Assembly (NCBI GenBank): GCA_031411575.1
Contig: JANOBJ010000041.1
Location: 1-13,536, forward strand
Origin: JANOBJ01 sp031411575
GTDB lineage: Bacteria; Pseudomonadota; Gammaproteobacteria; Burkholderiales; Burkholderiaceae_C
DNA: 13,536 nt
Reading direction: 5' to 3'
The notes under the pieces are model-generated. The model ran no database searches, had not been told where the DNA came from, and saw only the letters and a program-made list of their open reading frames with translations. Below, piece by piece: positions 1-7,232 of the stretch. Every line of letters begins with the position of its first letter. Position 1 is the stretch's first letter. The translations under genes and the position numbers were made by a program.

Positions 1-80
1 GGGTGTGAGAGCCCCTTGAGCGCCTGGATGAAGCAGACGCTCGCAATCAGATACAGCAGCGTGACGAAGTTCATGCTCAT
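1..80 (-). CDS. pntB: NAD(P) transhydrogenase subunit beta, N-terminal fragment (cut by window edge)
   Basis: Only the first 26 codons are in the window. They read MSMNFVTLLYLIASVCFIQA and continue LKGLSH, a hydrophobic first membrane helix followed by the start of the LKGLSHP-type motif that is characteristic of PntB. In the family this subunit carries most of the membrane domain and the NADP(H)-binding domain III of the proton-translocating transhydrogenase. The ATG at 80-78 overlaps the TGA of the upstream gene (79-77) as ATGA, so the two are probably translationally coupled. A second in-frame ATG lies two codons downstream (74-72). The identification rests on the short sequence plus the strong context of pntAa and pntAb immediately upstream. 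Confidence 0.9.
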   Translation of the reverse strand, partial: MSMNFVTLLYLIASVCFIQALKGLSH

Positions 81-400
81 TTGGCTGCCCCCGAGGCAGC
101 AGGCGCCTTCTTGTCTTTCTTCTTGAACATCTCCAGCATGCGGCGCGTGACCAGGAAGCCGCCAAATACGTTGACCGCCGCCAGCGCCACTGCCAGTACC
201 CCCATGGTCTTGCCCAAGGTGGTCTCGGTCAGCGCAGCGGCCAGCATGGCGCCCACGATCACGATGGCGGAGATCGCGTTGGTGACCGCCATCAAGGGCG
301 TGTGCAACGCGGGCGTGACTGTCCAGACGACGTGGTAGCCCACGTAGATTGCCAGCACGAAGATGATCAGGTTGAGAATGGTGGGAGATACCGCATCCAT
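77..400 (-). CDS. pntAb: NAD(P) transhydrogenase subunit alpha part 2 (membrane segment)
   Basis: This 107-aa protein is the separate membrane portion of the alpha subunit, as in organisms with a three-gene transhydrogenase such as Rhodospirillum rubrum. It has three hydrophobic stretches, at about residues 8-27, 36-57 and 63-84. The segment 30-45 (PALHTPLMAVTNAISA) is a well-conserved family motif. The tail is lysine-rich (KKKDKK) and probably cytoplasmic. Together with PntB it forms the proton channel that couples hydride transfer from NADH to NADP+ to proton entry. It lies 16 nt after pntAa, with an AGGAC ribosome-binding sequence just before the ATG, and overlaps pntB by ATGA. The length and motif match the family well. 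Confidence 0.95.
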   Translation of the reverse strand: MDAVSPTILNLIIFVLAIYVGYHVVWTVTPALHTPLMAVTNAISAIVIVGAMLAAALTETTLGKTMGVLAVALAAVNVFGGFLVTRRMLEMFKKKDKKAPAASGAAK

Positions 401-416
401 GGGGTGTCCTCGTTTG

Positions 417-1532
417 TTATTTGCGGCGGACTTCGCCGTTGTGCGTCATCAGGCACGCGGCCACGATGTCATCTTCCAGGTCGACCTTCAGCTCACCCTC
501 TTTGGTGATGATGAGCTTCAGAAAGTCGATCACATTTCGCGCATAGAGCGCCGATGAATCGGCGGCCACCAGCGCGGGCAGGTTGGTTTCACCCACCAAC
601 GTTACGCCATACTTGACGACCGTCTGGCCGGGTACCGTCAGGGGGCAGTTGCCACCTTGCGGCGCGGCCTGATCCACGATCACCGAGCCCGGTTTCATTG
701 ACTTCACCATCTCTTCGGTCACCAGCACCGGTGCGGCACGGCCCGGGATCAGGGCCGTGGTGATGACGATGTCAGCCAGTGCCACGCGCTTGGCGACCTC
801 GGCCTTCTGCCGCTCCAGCCAGCTGGGTGGCATGGGGCGCGCATAGCCGCCCACGCCTTCTGCCGCTTCTTTTTCCTCGGGCGTGTCGTAGGACACATCG
901 ATGAACTTGGCGCCCAGAGATTCGACCTGCTCCTTGACGCTGGGCCGCACGTCGGACGCCTCTATCACGGCACCCAGGCGCTTGGCGGTGGCAATGGCCT
1001 GCAACCCGGCCACGCCAACGCCCAGAATCACCACCCGGGCGGCCTTCACCGTGCCGGCGGCCGTCATCAGCATCGGAAAGAAACGTTGGTACTTGTCCGC
1101 CGCCATCATCACGGCCTTGTAGCCCGCGATATTGGCCTGGCTGGACAGCACGTCCATGCTCTGCGCGCGGGTGGTCCGCGGGGCTGCCTCCAGCGCAAAG
1201 CCGGTCAGCTTGGCGCCAGCGAGCCGCTGCAGGCCCGACGCGTCAAACGGGTTGAGCATGCCCACCACCGTGACGCCGGGTTTCATCAGCGCCACCTCAT
1301 TGTCGAATGGCCCCCTGACCTTGAGGACCAGATCGGCACCGAAAGCGCCCGCCGCATCCGTGATGTCGGCACCCACCGCACGGTAGGCATCGTCGGGTGC
1401 ACTCGCCGCGACGCCAGCCCCCGACTGGATCAGCAAGGTGTGACCCTGGGCCTTGAGCTTCTTGGCCGTCTCGGGCGTGACGGCAATCCGGGTCTCCCCC
1501 ACTGTGGTTTCAGCAGGTACGCCAATGCGCAT
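417..1532 (-). CDS. pntAa: NAD(P) transhydrogenase subunit alpha part 1 (NAD-binding domain I)
   Basis: This 371-aa soluble protein is domain I of the proton-translocating transhydrogenase, which binds NAD(H) on the cytoplasmic face. The N-terminal alanine dehydrogenase/PNT fold covers about residues 1-135 (start MRIGVPAE). The Rossmann domain has the glycine loop GVGVAG at 171-176 and the acidic residue D194 at the end of strand 2 (EASDVRP). The conserved stretch RAQSMDVLSSQANIAGYKAV (123-142) contains the loop that closes over the nucleotide. VDQAAPQGGNC (286-296) is also family-typical. There is no membrane segment, because that part is encoded by pntAb. The start has a GAGGAG ribosome-binding site. 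It is the first gene of a minus-strand operon. NADPH made here could feed pigment reduction by BchP; that link is inference. Confidence 0.96.
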   Translation of the reverse strand: MRIGVPAETTVGETRIAVTPETAKKLKAQGHTLLIQSGAGVAASAPDDAYRAVGADITDAAGAFGADLVLKVRGPFDNEVALMKPGVTVVGMLNPFDASGLQRLAGAKLTGFALEAAPRTTRAQSMDVLSSQANIAGYKAVMMAADKYQRFFPMLMTAAGTVKAARVVILGVGVAGLQAIATAKRLGAVIEASDVRPSVKEQVESLGAKFIDVSYDTPEEKEAAEGVGGYARPMPPSWLERQKAEVAKRVALADIVITTALIPGRAAPVLVTEEMVKSMKPGSVIVDQAAPQGGNCPLTVPGQTVVKYGVTLVGETNLPALVAADSSALYARNVIDFLKLIITKEGELKVDLEDDIVAACLMTHNGEVRRK

Positions 1533-1566
1533 GGGCGTCTCCTCGATATTGTTGATTGGTAGTGTC

Positions 1567-1580
1567 CAGGACGAGTCCTG
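1567..1580. repeat. 14-bp inverted repeat CAGGAC-GA-GTCCTG
   Basis: Two perfect 6-bp arms are separated by 2 bp. They overlap a second small palindrome, GTCCAGGAC, at 1564-1572. The location upstream of pntAa suggests a possible operator, but no regulator family is recognised. At this length it may also be chance. Confidence 0.3.
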
Positions 1581-1615
1581 ACCGCAAGCTTACATGAGTT
1601 TTGGGCTGATTTAAG

Positions 1616-1632
1616 GCCGCCGCGACGGCGGC
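1616..1632. repeat. GC-rich hairpin GCCGCCG-CGA-CGGCGGC
   Basis: Perfect 7-bp arms surround a 3-nt loop, about 50 nt before the TTG start at 1684. No T-tract follows on either strand, so it is not a standard terminator. It could be a leader hairpin or just GC-rich sequence. Confidence 0.3.
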
Positions 1633-1670
1633 GGCGTGACTGGCCAATAATCGCGCGGAGACTTTAACCT

Positions 1671-1676
1671 GGGGAG
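1671..1676 (+). promoter_or_regulatory. Ribosome-binding site GGGGAG that decides a TTG start
   Basis: A strong purine-rich site lies 7 nt before TTG at 1684. The ATG at 1688 is out of frame and meets a stop at once, and the next in-frame ATG is 14 codons further on inside the first membrane helix. TTG at 1684 is therefore the best start. Confidence 0.6.
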
Positions 1677-1683
1677 TGCCATC

Positions 1684-1950
1684 TTGAATGAACTGATATC
1701 CGGGACGCGTCTGGTAGACCTCGCCATGGCGATCACGCTGTTCGAAGCGGTCGCGCTGGCGGTGTACTTCCGGCAAACCCGAAAAGGTGTCGCGCCCTCA
1801 GACTATGGCCTGAATCTGGCGTCCGGTCTGGCGCTGATGCTGGCCATCCGGAGCGTACTCGTGGATGCCGGCTCGGTTTACCTCGTCCTGTGCCTGGCCA
1901 CGGCAGGCATCGCCCACGGCGCGGATGTCTGGAGACGGTGGACGCACTGA
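1684..1950 (+). CDS. Small membrane protein of unknown function (88 aa, TTG start)
   Basis: I do not recognise a family. The 88-aa protein is hydrophobic, with helices at about residues 12-29, 45-61 and 64-79. A short positively charged loop (RQTRKG, 30-35) lies between the first and second helices, and the C-terminus is basic and aromatic (RRWTH). The layout suggests a three-helix inner-membrane protein. It starts at TTG with a good GGGGAG site 7 nt upstream. It is divergent from pntAa and reads in the same direction as the DUF3422-bchI-bchD-bchO genes, 84 nt before DUF3422, so it may be the first gene of that transcript. Composition matches neighbouring genes. Function is unknown; an accessory role in membrane or pigment biology is only a suggestion from position. 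Confidence 0.7.
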   Translation: MNELISGTRLVDLAMAITLFEAVALAVYFRQTRKGVAPSDYGLNLASGLALMLAIRSVLVDAGSVYLVLCLATAGIAHGADVWRRWTH

Positions 1951-2034
1951 ACGGCTACGGTCCGCCGGGCACGCAGCCCCTAGACCGCTACTTGCCGTGA
2001 TTTGTATTGCACAATCAAAAAGCGAAGGCACTGC

Positions 2035-3339
2035 ATGGCGCTACTTCCCCCAGACCACCCCGAACGGTACCTCCTGGCCGAGGAAGTGCACGCGCGACCA
2101 CCCGAGGCGATTGAAGCTCCGGCCCGTGCGACCTATCTCGCCGTCCTGATTGATCCCGACAACCGTGACCGGGAGCGGGCGCACCTTGCGACGCTGTGCG
2201 AGCGGTTTGCGGTAGCCGCGCCTCAGCCGGGAGCTACCCATCTCAGCACCAAGCTGGGCGGCCTGCGGCTCAAGTGGGAACGCCATGGCGAGTTCTCGGG
2301 CTATACATTTTTTTCAACCGGCGCGGGCGCTACGCCATTCAGCGAGCCCGCCGTCGCGCTGCTGCCACAAGGCTGGCTTGCCGCGGTTCCGGGTGTGACG
2401 GTGGTGGCCGCTCATGCCGAACTGGCGCGCGCGGGCAGCACCAGTCCTGACGCCACGGCCCTGGCGGAATACTTTGACGGCAATATCGTGGTCGGGGCGG
2501 CCATTGGCGATGGCGCCGGGTATGCCTTCACCGACTTCCGCATTCACGCTGACGGCAGCGCGCGCTTTGTATTGCTGGACCGCGGGTTGACACCGCGTCA
2601 GACCGGCCGCGCGTTGCAGCGCCTGTTTGAAATCGAGGCTTACCGCATGATGGCGCTGCTGGCGCTGCCGATCGCACGCCGGCAGTCCCCCCGCATTCTG
2701 GCCATCGAACGTTCGCTGGCGGCGCTGACCGACGGCATCGCCCGCGACAGCGGCAACGACGAAGCCCTGCTGCAGGAACTGACCCGTCTGGCCGCCGAGG
2801 TGGAAAGTGGCCTCGCCGCCAGCCAGTTCCGTTTTGGGGCGTGTCGCGCCTACGGCGAACTGGTCAGGACGCGGATTCAGGAATTGCGCGAAGAACGGTT
2901 GGCCGGCATGCAGACCATCGAAGAGTTCATGGCGCGCCGCTTCACTCCGGCCATTGCCACCTGCGCGACGGTGTCACAGCGGCTGCACGACCTGTCGGAG
3001 CGGGTTGCACAGGCCAGCGGCCTGCTGTCGACCCGCGTCGATATTGCACGGGAGCGACAGAACCAGGCTTTGCTCGGGTCGATGGACCGACGCGCCAAAT
3101 TGCAGTTGCGTCTGCAGCAGACCGTCGAGGGGCTTTCGGTCGCGGCCATCGTCTACTATGTGGCGGGCTTGGTTGGCTACCTGTCCAAGGCGGCAAAGGC
3201 GGGCGGACTGCCGGTTGAACCTGACTTGATCGTTGGCCTGGTCATACCGGTCGTGGCGGTCCTGGTGGTATTGGGTGTGCGTCGAGCCCGGCGCAAGATC
3301 GTCGAGGCCGAAGTTCGCGGACAGAAGCAACACCCTTAG
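2035..3339 (+). CDS. DUF3422 family membrane protein
   Basis: This 434-aa protein has the DUF3422 signature at its N-terminus: LPPDHPERYLLAEEVHARPP at residues 4-23, a proline-, glutamate- and histidine-rich opening. A long soluble domain with extended helical, possibly coiled-coil, sequence follows at about residues 220-365. The C-terminus holds two membrane helices (about 368-385 and 398-416) and a basic tail, so the bulk is probably anchored at the inner membrane. I chose ATG 2035 over an upstream TTG at 2002 because the family motif begins immediately after it and a GAAGG site lies at 2024-2028. Its stop codon overlaps the ribosome-binding site of bchI, so it is almost certainly co-transcribed with bchIDO. 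The family is of unknown function. Tight coupling to magnesium chelatase genes is the only hint here. Confidence 0.88.
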   Translation: MALLPPDHPERYLLAEEVHARPPEAIEAPARATYLAVLIDPDNRDRERAHLATLCERFAVAAPQPGATHLSTKLGGLRLKWERHGEFSGYTFFSTGAGATPFSEPAVALLPQGWLAAVPGVTVVAAHAELARAGSTSPDATALAEYFDGNIVVGAAIGDGAGYAFTDFRIHADGSARFVLLDRGLTPRQTGRALQRLFEIEAYRMMALLALPIARRQSPRILAIERSLAALTDGIARDSGNDEALLQELTRLAAEVESGLAASQFRFGACRAYGELVRTRIQELREERLAGMQTIEEFMARRFTPAIATCATVSQRLHDLSERVAQASGLLSTRVDIARERQNQALLGSMDRRAKLQLRLQQTVEGLSVAAIVYYVAGLVGYLSKAAKAGGLPVEPDLIVGLVIPVVAVLVVLGVRRARRKIVEAEVRGQKQHP

Positions 3340-3343
3340 GAGA
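3338..3343 (+). promoter_or_regulatory. bchI ribosome-binding site overlapping the DUF3422 stop codon
   Basis: AGGAGA begins inside the TAG stop at 3337-3339 and lies 11 nt before the bchI ATG. This arrangement points to co-transcription and likely coupled translation of the two genes. Confidence 0.6.
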
Positions 3344-3354
3344 CAGGTACGGGT

Positions 3355-4383
3355 ATGGGTTTGGCATTTCCATTTTCAGCCATCGTCGGCCAAGACGAGA
3401 TGAAGCAGGCCATCCTGATGGCGTCGATAGACCCTACCATCGGGGGCGTTCTCGTGTTCGGGCACCGCGGCACAGGCAAGTCCACGGCCGTCCGTGGGCT
3501 CGCAGCATTGCTGCCCAAGATGAGGGCCGTGGTGGGCTGTCAGTACCTTTGCGATCCGGCGTCAGGGTCGTCAGGTTGCGACCGGTGCGCCACGCTCAAG
3601 GCGGGCGCCGCGCCGCGCAGCCACATGGTGCCCGTGCCGGTGGTGGACCTCCCGCTCGGTGCTACCGAAGATCGCGTTGTGGGCGCACTCGACCTCGAAC
3701 TCGCCCTGACCCAGGGGGTCAAGGCGTTCGAGCCCGGCTTGCTGGCGCGCGCCAATCGCGGCTTCCTCTACATTGACGAAGTCAATTTGCTCGAAGACCA
3801 TCTGGTTGACCTGCTGATCGACGTGGCGGCGTCGGGCGAGAACGTCGTGGAACGCGACGGGTTAAGCGTCAGACACCCGGCCCGGTTTGTCCTTGTGGGA
3901 AGCGGCAATCCTGAAGAAGGCGAGTTGCGTCCGCAACTGCTCGACCGGTTTGGCTTGTCGGTCGAAGTCACCACGCCGGAGGATCTGGATTCGCGCATTG
4001 AGGTGGTTCGACGTCGCGATGCGTTTGAGCGTGATCCTGAGGCTTTCTCCGCATCCTGGAAAAAGGAAGACGACCGGATTCGCCGCAAGCTGGTCAAGGC
4101 CCACGACATTCTGCCTTCCGTCAACGTACCTGATGAGGCATTGAGGACGGCGGCGAGGCTCTGCATGGCACTCGGAACCGATGGCTTGCGCGGCGAGCTG
4201 ACGCTGATGCGTGCGGCACGCGCGCTGGCGGCGCTCGACGGCGATGCCGTCGTCGGATCGACTCACCTGCGCAGGGTGGCGCCATCGGCGCTGCGACATC
4301 GGTTGCGGCGGGATCCGCTAGATGATGCGGGATCTTCGGCGCGCGTTGATCGCGCCATCGAGGAACTGCAACTCCCGGCCTGA
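3355..4383 (+). CDS. bchI: Magnesium chelatase ATPase subunit I
   Basis: This 342-aa AAA+ ATPase forms rings with BchD and powers Mg2+ insertion into protoporphyrin IX by BchH, the first committed step to bacteriochlorophyll. Visible motifs are Walker A GHRGTGKST (36-44), the family block VVDLPLGATEDRVVGALDLE (96-115), Walker B FLYIDE (137-142), the sensor-1 region GSGNPEEGELRPQLLDRFG (182-200) with the presumed arginine finger R198, and the sensor-2 motif GLRGE (277-281). The length agrees with about 340-350 aa in other phototrophs. An unusual detail is a four-cysteine cluster, C62-x3-C66-x8-C75-x2-C78, just after the first helix following Walker A. It is the first of three tightly packed plus-strand bch genes. 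The start is supported by AGGAGA at 3338-3343. Confidence 0.98.
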   Translation: MGLAFPFSAIVGQDEMKQAILMASIDPTIGGVLVFGHRGTGKSTAVRGLAALLPKMRAVVGCQYLCDPASGSSGCDRCATLKAGAAPRSHMVPVPVVDLPLGATEDRVVGALDLELALTQGVKAFEPGLLARANRGFLYIDEVNLLEDHLVDLLIDVAASGENVVERDGLSVRHPARFVLVGSGNPEEGELRPQLLDRFGLSVEVTTPEDLDSRIEVVRRRDAFERDPEAFSASWKKEDDRIRRKLVKAHDILPSVNVPDEALRTAARLCMALGTDGLRGELTLMRAARALAALDGDAVVGSTHLRRVAPSALRHRLRRDPLDDAGSSARVDRAIEELQLPA

Positions 4384-4394
4384 GCGAGAGACAA

Positions 4395-6308
4395 ATGCTT
4401 CAAAGCGCCGAGCGCACCGCCCAGCCCGACGCGGAACCGGCGTCTCCGTGGGCTAATGCAACACTCGCTGTTGCATTGCTCGCAGTAGACCCCGCCGGAC
4501 TCGGTGGCGGCGTACTGAGGGGTCCCGCCGGACCGGTACGTGACCAGTGGTTGATCTTGCTCCGGCAGCTCCTGCGGCCGGATGCACCCGTTCGCAAGAT
4601 TCCTGTCCATGTGAAAGAGGATCGACTGCTGGGGGGCCTTGATCTCGCGGCAACCCTGCGCAGTGGTCGACCCGTCACCCAGAAGGGGCTGCTGGCCGAA
4701 GCGCATGGGGGCATCGTCGTGCTCGCGATGGCTGAGCGGGTCACGCCGCACACCGCAGCGCAAGTTGCTGCGGCCATGGACTTGGGCGAAGTCGTTGCCG
4801 AACGGGACGGAGTCGCCTTGAGAAGCCCCGCACGTTTTGGCGTGGTGGCGCTGGACGAAGGCATCCCCGATGACGAGCGATTGCCAGCATCGTTGGCAGA
4901 CCGGTTGAGTCTGTTGATCGACCTGACGGACATGGGTCCGCGCGACGTATTCGATGGATCCATGCAGGTCGAACCACTCGAGCAGGAGGCCATCGATCGC
5001 GTCGAACAGGCGCGTCAGCGGTTGCCCGGGGTGCAAGTTGGCACGGAATCCATCGGGGCGCTGTGCGCGGCTGCGTGGGCGCTGGGCATACGGTCTGCCC
5101 GCATTCCTTTGCTGGCGGTGCGTGTTGCGCGCGCATCGGCCGCGCTGGATGGTCGTTTGTCTGTTGCGCAGCAGGATGCCATCATCGCAGCGCGACTCGT
5201 GCTCGCGCCACGGGCATCGGTGACGCAGGGTCCCGGCGCGGAGCAAGCCGAAAGCAACCCTCACGACGAACCCGACAACCCATCCGATAGCCAAGATCCG
5301 TCAGGGAATCCGCCGCCTGACGACCCATTGCCGTCTGACGACGACTCCGCGCAGAGCCCGTCGGCTGAGCGTACCGATCCGTTGGAGGACGTTGTGCTGC
5401 AGGCGGCCCGCGCAGCCATCCCCGCCGGACTGTTGGCTCGACTCAAGATCCGCGACCGCGCTGGTGCTTCCCGCCAGAGTGCGGGCCGCGCAGGTTCGCT
5501 GCAACGCGGGCGACGACGCGGCCGACCCGCAGGCACGCGCCGTGGAGAACCCACAGCGGGCGCAAGAATTTCCATCGTTGATACCTTGCGCGCTGCCGCG
5601 CCCTGGCAGCGCCTGCGACGTGAAGGCCCCGCCTCGACCCCGTCGCCCGGCTCCAACGCTCCGCCCGGCGCCCACCCCGTCCGGCTGGTGATACGTCCCG
5701 AGGACATGCGGGTCAAGTGCTACCAGCAGCACTCGGAGACGACCACTTTGTTTGTGGTGGATGCGTCTGGCTCGTCTGCCCTGAATCGGCTGGCCGAAGC
5801 CAAGGGAGCCGTGGAACTGCTCCTGGCTGACTGCTATGTGCGGCGTGACCGCGTGGCGGTGATGGCGTTTCGGGGAGCCGCCGCCGACCTGCTGCTGCCA
5901 CCCACCCGATCGCTGGTGCGGGCCAAGCGCAGTCTCGCGGGCCTTCCCGGCGGGGGTGGCACGCCTCTGGCCACGGCCATCACCCAGGCAGCCCTGCTGG
6001 CCGACAGCATCCAGCGCAAGGGCGATACGCCTCTGGTGGTGTTGCTGACGGACGGCAGGGCCAACGTTGGTCTTGACGGCTCACCAGGGCGGTCCGGCGC
6101 AGAGTCGGACGCACAGACTGCGGCTCGCCAGATGAGAGGGCGCGGCCACGCCGCAATGCTGATCGACACCTCCGCCAAGCCCGGCGAGCAAGCCCGGCGC
6201 CTGGCACATGAGATGGGCGCGATCTACCTGTTTCTTCCCCATGCTGGCGCAGCCTCGATTTCGCAAGCTATCAAGTTGGCAGGTCTGCAAGCATCACAGG
6301 CGCGGTAG
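4395..6308 (+). CDS. bchD: Magnesium chelatase subunit D
   Basis: This 637-aa protein is the platform subunit of the cytoplasmic magnesium chelatase. The N-terminal AAA+-like domain (about 20-275) resembles BchI but has no Walker A lysine motif; the loop region reads GGGVLRGPAG at 37-46, so it probably does not hydrolyse ATP itself. A low-complexity acidic/proline linker (about 285-330) and an Arg/Gly-rich basic stretch (351-384) follow. The C-terminal von Willebrand A domain has a complete metal-binding MIDAS set: DASGS 456-460, T523 in GGGGTPLA, and D553 in LLTDGRANV. It is longer than the roughly 560 aa I recall for Rhodobacter, mainly in the linker. It starts 11 nt after bchI with a weak GAGAG site and ends 3 nt before bchO, so it is part of one operon. 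Confidence 0.97.
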   Translation: MLQSAERTAQPDAEPASPWANATLAVALLAVDPAGLGGGVLRGPAGPVRDQWLILLRQLLRPDAPVRKIPVHVKEDRLLGGLDLAATLRSGRPVTQKGLLAEAHGGIVVLAMAERVTPHTAAQVAAAMDLGEVVAERDGVALRSPARFGVVALDEGIPDDERLPASLADRLSLLIDLTDMGPRDVFDGSMQVEPLEQEAIDRVEQARQRLPGVQVGTESIGALCAAAWALGIRSARIPLLAVRVARASAALDGRLSVAQQDAIIAARLVLAPRASVTQGPGAEQAESNPHDEPDNPSDSQDPSGNPPPDDPLPSDDDSAQSPSAERTDPLEDVVLQAARAAIPAGLLARLKIRDRAGASRQSAGRAGSLQRGRRRGRPAGTRRGEPTAGARISIVDTLRAAAPWQRLRREGPASTPSPGSNAPPGAHPVRLVIRPEDMRVKCYQQHSETTTLFVVDASGSSALNRLAEAKGAVELLLADCYVRRDRVAVMAFRGAAADLLLPPTRSLVRAKRSLAGLPGGGGTPLATAITQAALLADSIQRKGDTPLVVLLTDGRANVGLDGSPGRSGAESDAQTAARQMRGRGHAAMLIDTSAKPGEQARRLAHEMGAIYLFLPHAGAASISQAIKLAGLQASQAR

Positions 6309-6311
6309 GCG

Positions 6312-7232
6312 ATGAATGCCGGACTGGTCTGGGAGACGGATGGACTTGACTGGCCGCATCGGTCATCGAGTCGATTCGTCGACGCTGGCGGTGTACGGTG
6401 GCATGTTCAACGGTTGTCAACCGCAGGCCGGACGGCGCCATGCGCCGTGCTGTTGCACGGAACGGGTGCATCGACCCATTCATGGAGGGGGCTTGCCCCC
6501 TTGCTCTCACAGCATTTTGATGTCGTCGCGTTCGACCTTCCGGGTCATGGTTTCACGAGCGCCGCCCGGTCGAATCTGATGAATCTGCCGGCGATGGGTC
6601 GCGCCGTTGAATCGTTGCTGAGCCAGTTGCACGTCAAGGCGGACTTGTTGATCGGGCATTCGGCTGGCGTGGCCATTGCGTTGCGGATGTGCCTGGATCG
6701 CATGGCCAATCCGACAGCCGTGGTGGGGCTCAACAGCGCCGTGCTTCCCTTTGACGGGCTACAGGGTCATTTGTTTTCCCCGGTGGCCAAAGTACTTGCT
6801 GCCTGGGACTGGGTACCGCGGGTGTTTTCCTGGCAAGCCGGAAATCCGGCTGCGCTGCAGCGGTTGATCGATGGCACAGGTTCCACGCTGGACGCCGAAG
6901 GACTCCGCCTGTACGGGAAACTGATCCGCAGCCCCAGCCATGTCGCTGCGGCACTGGGCATGATGGCCAACTGGGACCTGCGCGGACTCGCGTCCGATCT
7001 CGGCGAGATGCGCCAACCGCTCTGGCTTGCAGCCGGTGGCAAGGACTTGGCCATCCCTCAGGACCATGGCCCGCGAGTCGTTGCACGGGTCCCCAACGCC
7101 AGCCTGAAGAACTTCCCGGACCTGGGACATCTGGCCCACGAGGAGGCCCCTGAAACCATCGCCCAGTGGATCATCCAGCAGGCGCGGACGCTTACACCCG
7201 CGCCAGGCCCAGCAAGTGGGCCACATCCTTGA
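6312..7232 (+). CDS. bchO: Alpha/beta hydrolase associated with magnesium chelatase
   Basis: This 306-aa alpha/beta hydrolase is found with bchI and bchD in many phototrophic proteobacteria. It is usually called a putative magnesium chelatase accessory protein; its substrate is not established. The oxyanion-hole motif LLHGTGAS is at 47-54, the nucleophile elbow GHSAG at 115-119 with S117, a likely acid D245 in GGKDLAIP, and the catalytic histidine most likely H273 in LGHLAHEE. The triad is therefore intact. It starts 3 nt after the bchD stop with only a weak AGG-type site, suggesting translation by coupling. Its last 13 codons (tail TLTPAPGPASGPHP) overlap the 3' end of convergent bchP, and the proline-rich tail looks like a consequence of that overlap. 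No terminator is visible after it. Confidence 0.93.
   Translation: MNAGLVWETDGLDWPHRSSSRFVDAGGVRWHVQRLSTAGRTAPCAVLLHGTGASTHSWRGLAPLLSQHFDVVAFDLPGHGFTSAARSNLMNLPAMGRAVESLLSQLHVKADLLIGHSAGVAIALRMCLDRMANPTAVVGLNSAVLPFDGLQGHLFSPVAKVLAAWDWVPRVFSWQAGNPAALQRLIDGTGSTLDAEGLRLYGKLIRSPSHVAAALGMMANWDLRGLASDLGEMRQPLWLAAGGKDLAIPQDHGPRVVARVPNASLKNFPDLGHLAHEEAPETIAQWIIQQARTLTPAPGPASGPHP

Larger units (their letters stand above)
1533..1683. other. Divergent intergenic region between pntAa and the small membrane protein gene
   Basis: This 151-nt spacer must hold the start signals for pntAa (leftward) and for the gene at 1684 (rightward). It contains an inverted repeat at 1567-1580 and a GC hairpin at 1616-1632. 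I see no convincing -35/-10 pair on either strand and no TGT-N12-ACA site, so promoter positions cannot be assigned from sequence alone. Confidence 0.5.

Noticed and set aside
2002..2034. TTG start adding 11 residues to the DUF3422 protein
   Set aside because: The added residues are not part of the family motif, and ATG 2035 has a GAAGG site at suitable distance.
4263..5294. 343-codon open frame antisense to bchD
   Set aside because: Low-complexity Arg/Gln/Gly composition and no ribosome-binding site; it is a codon-bias shadow of bchD.
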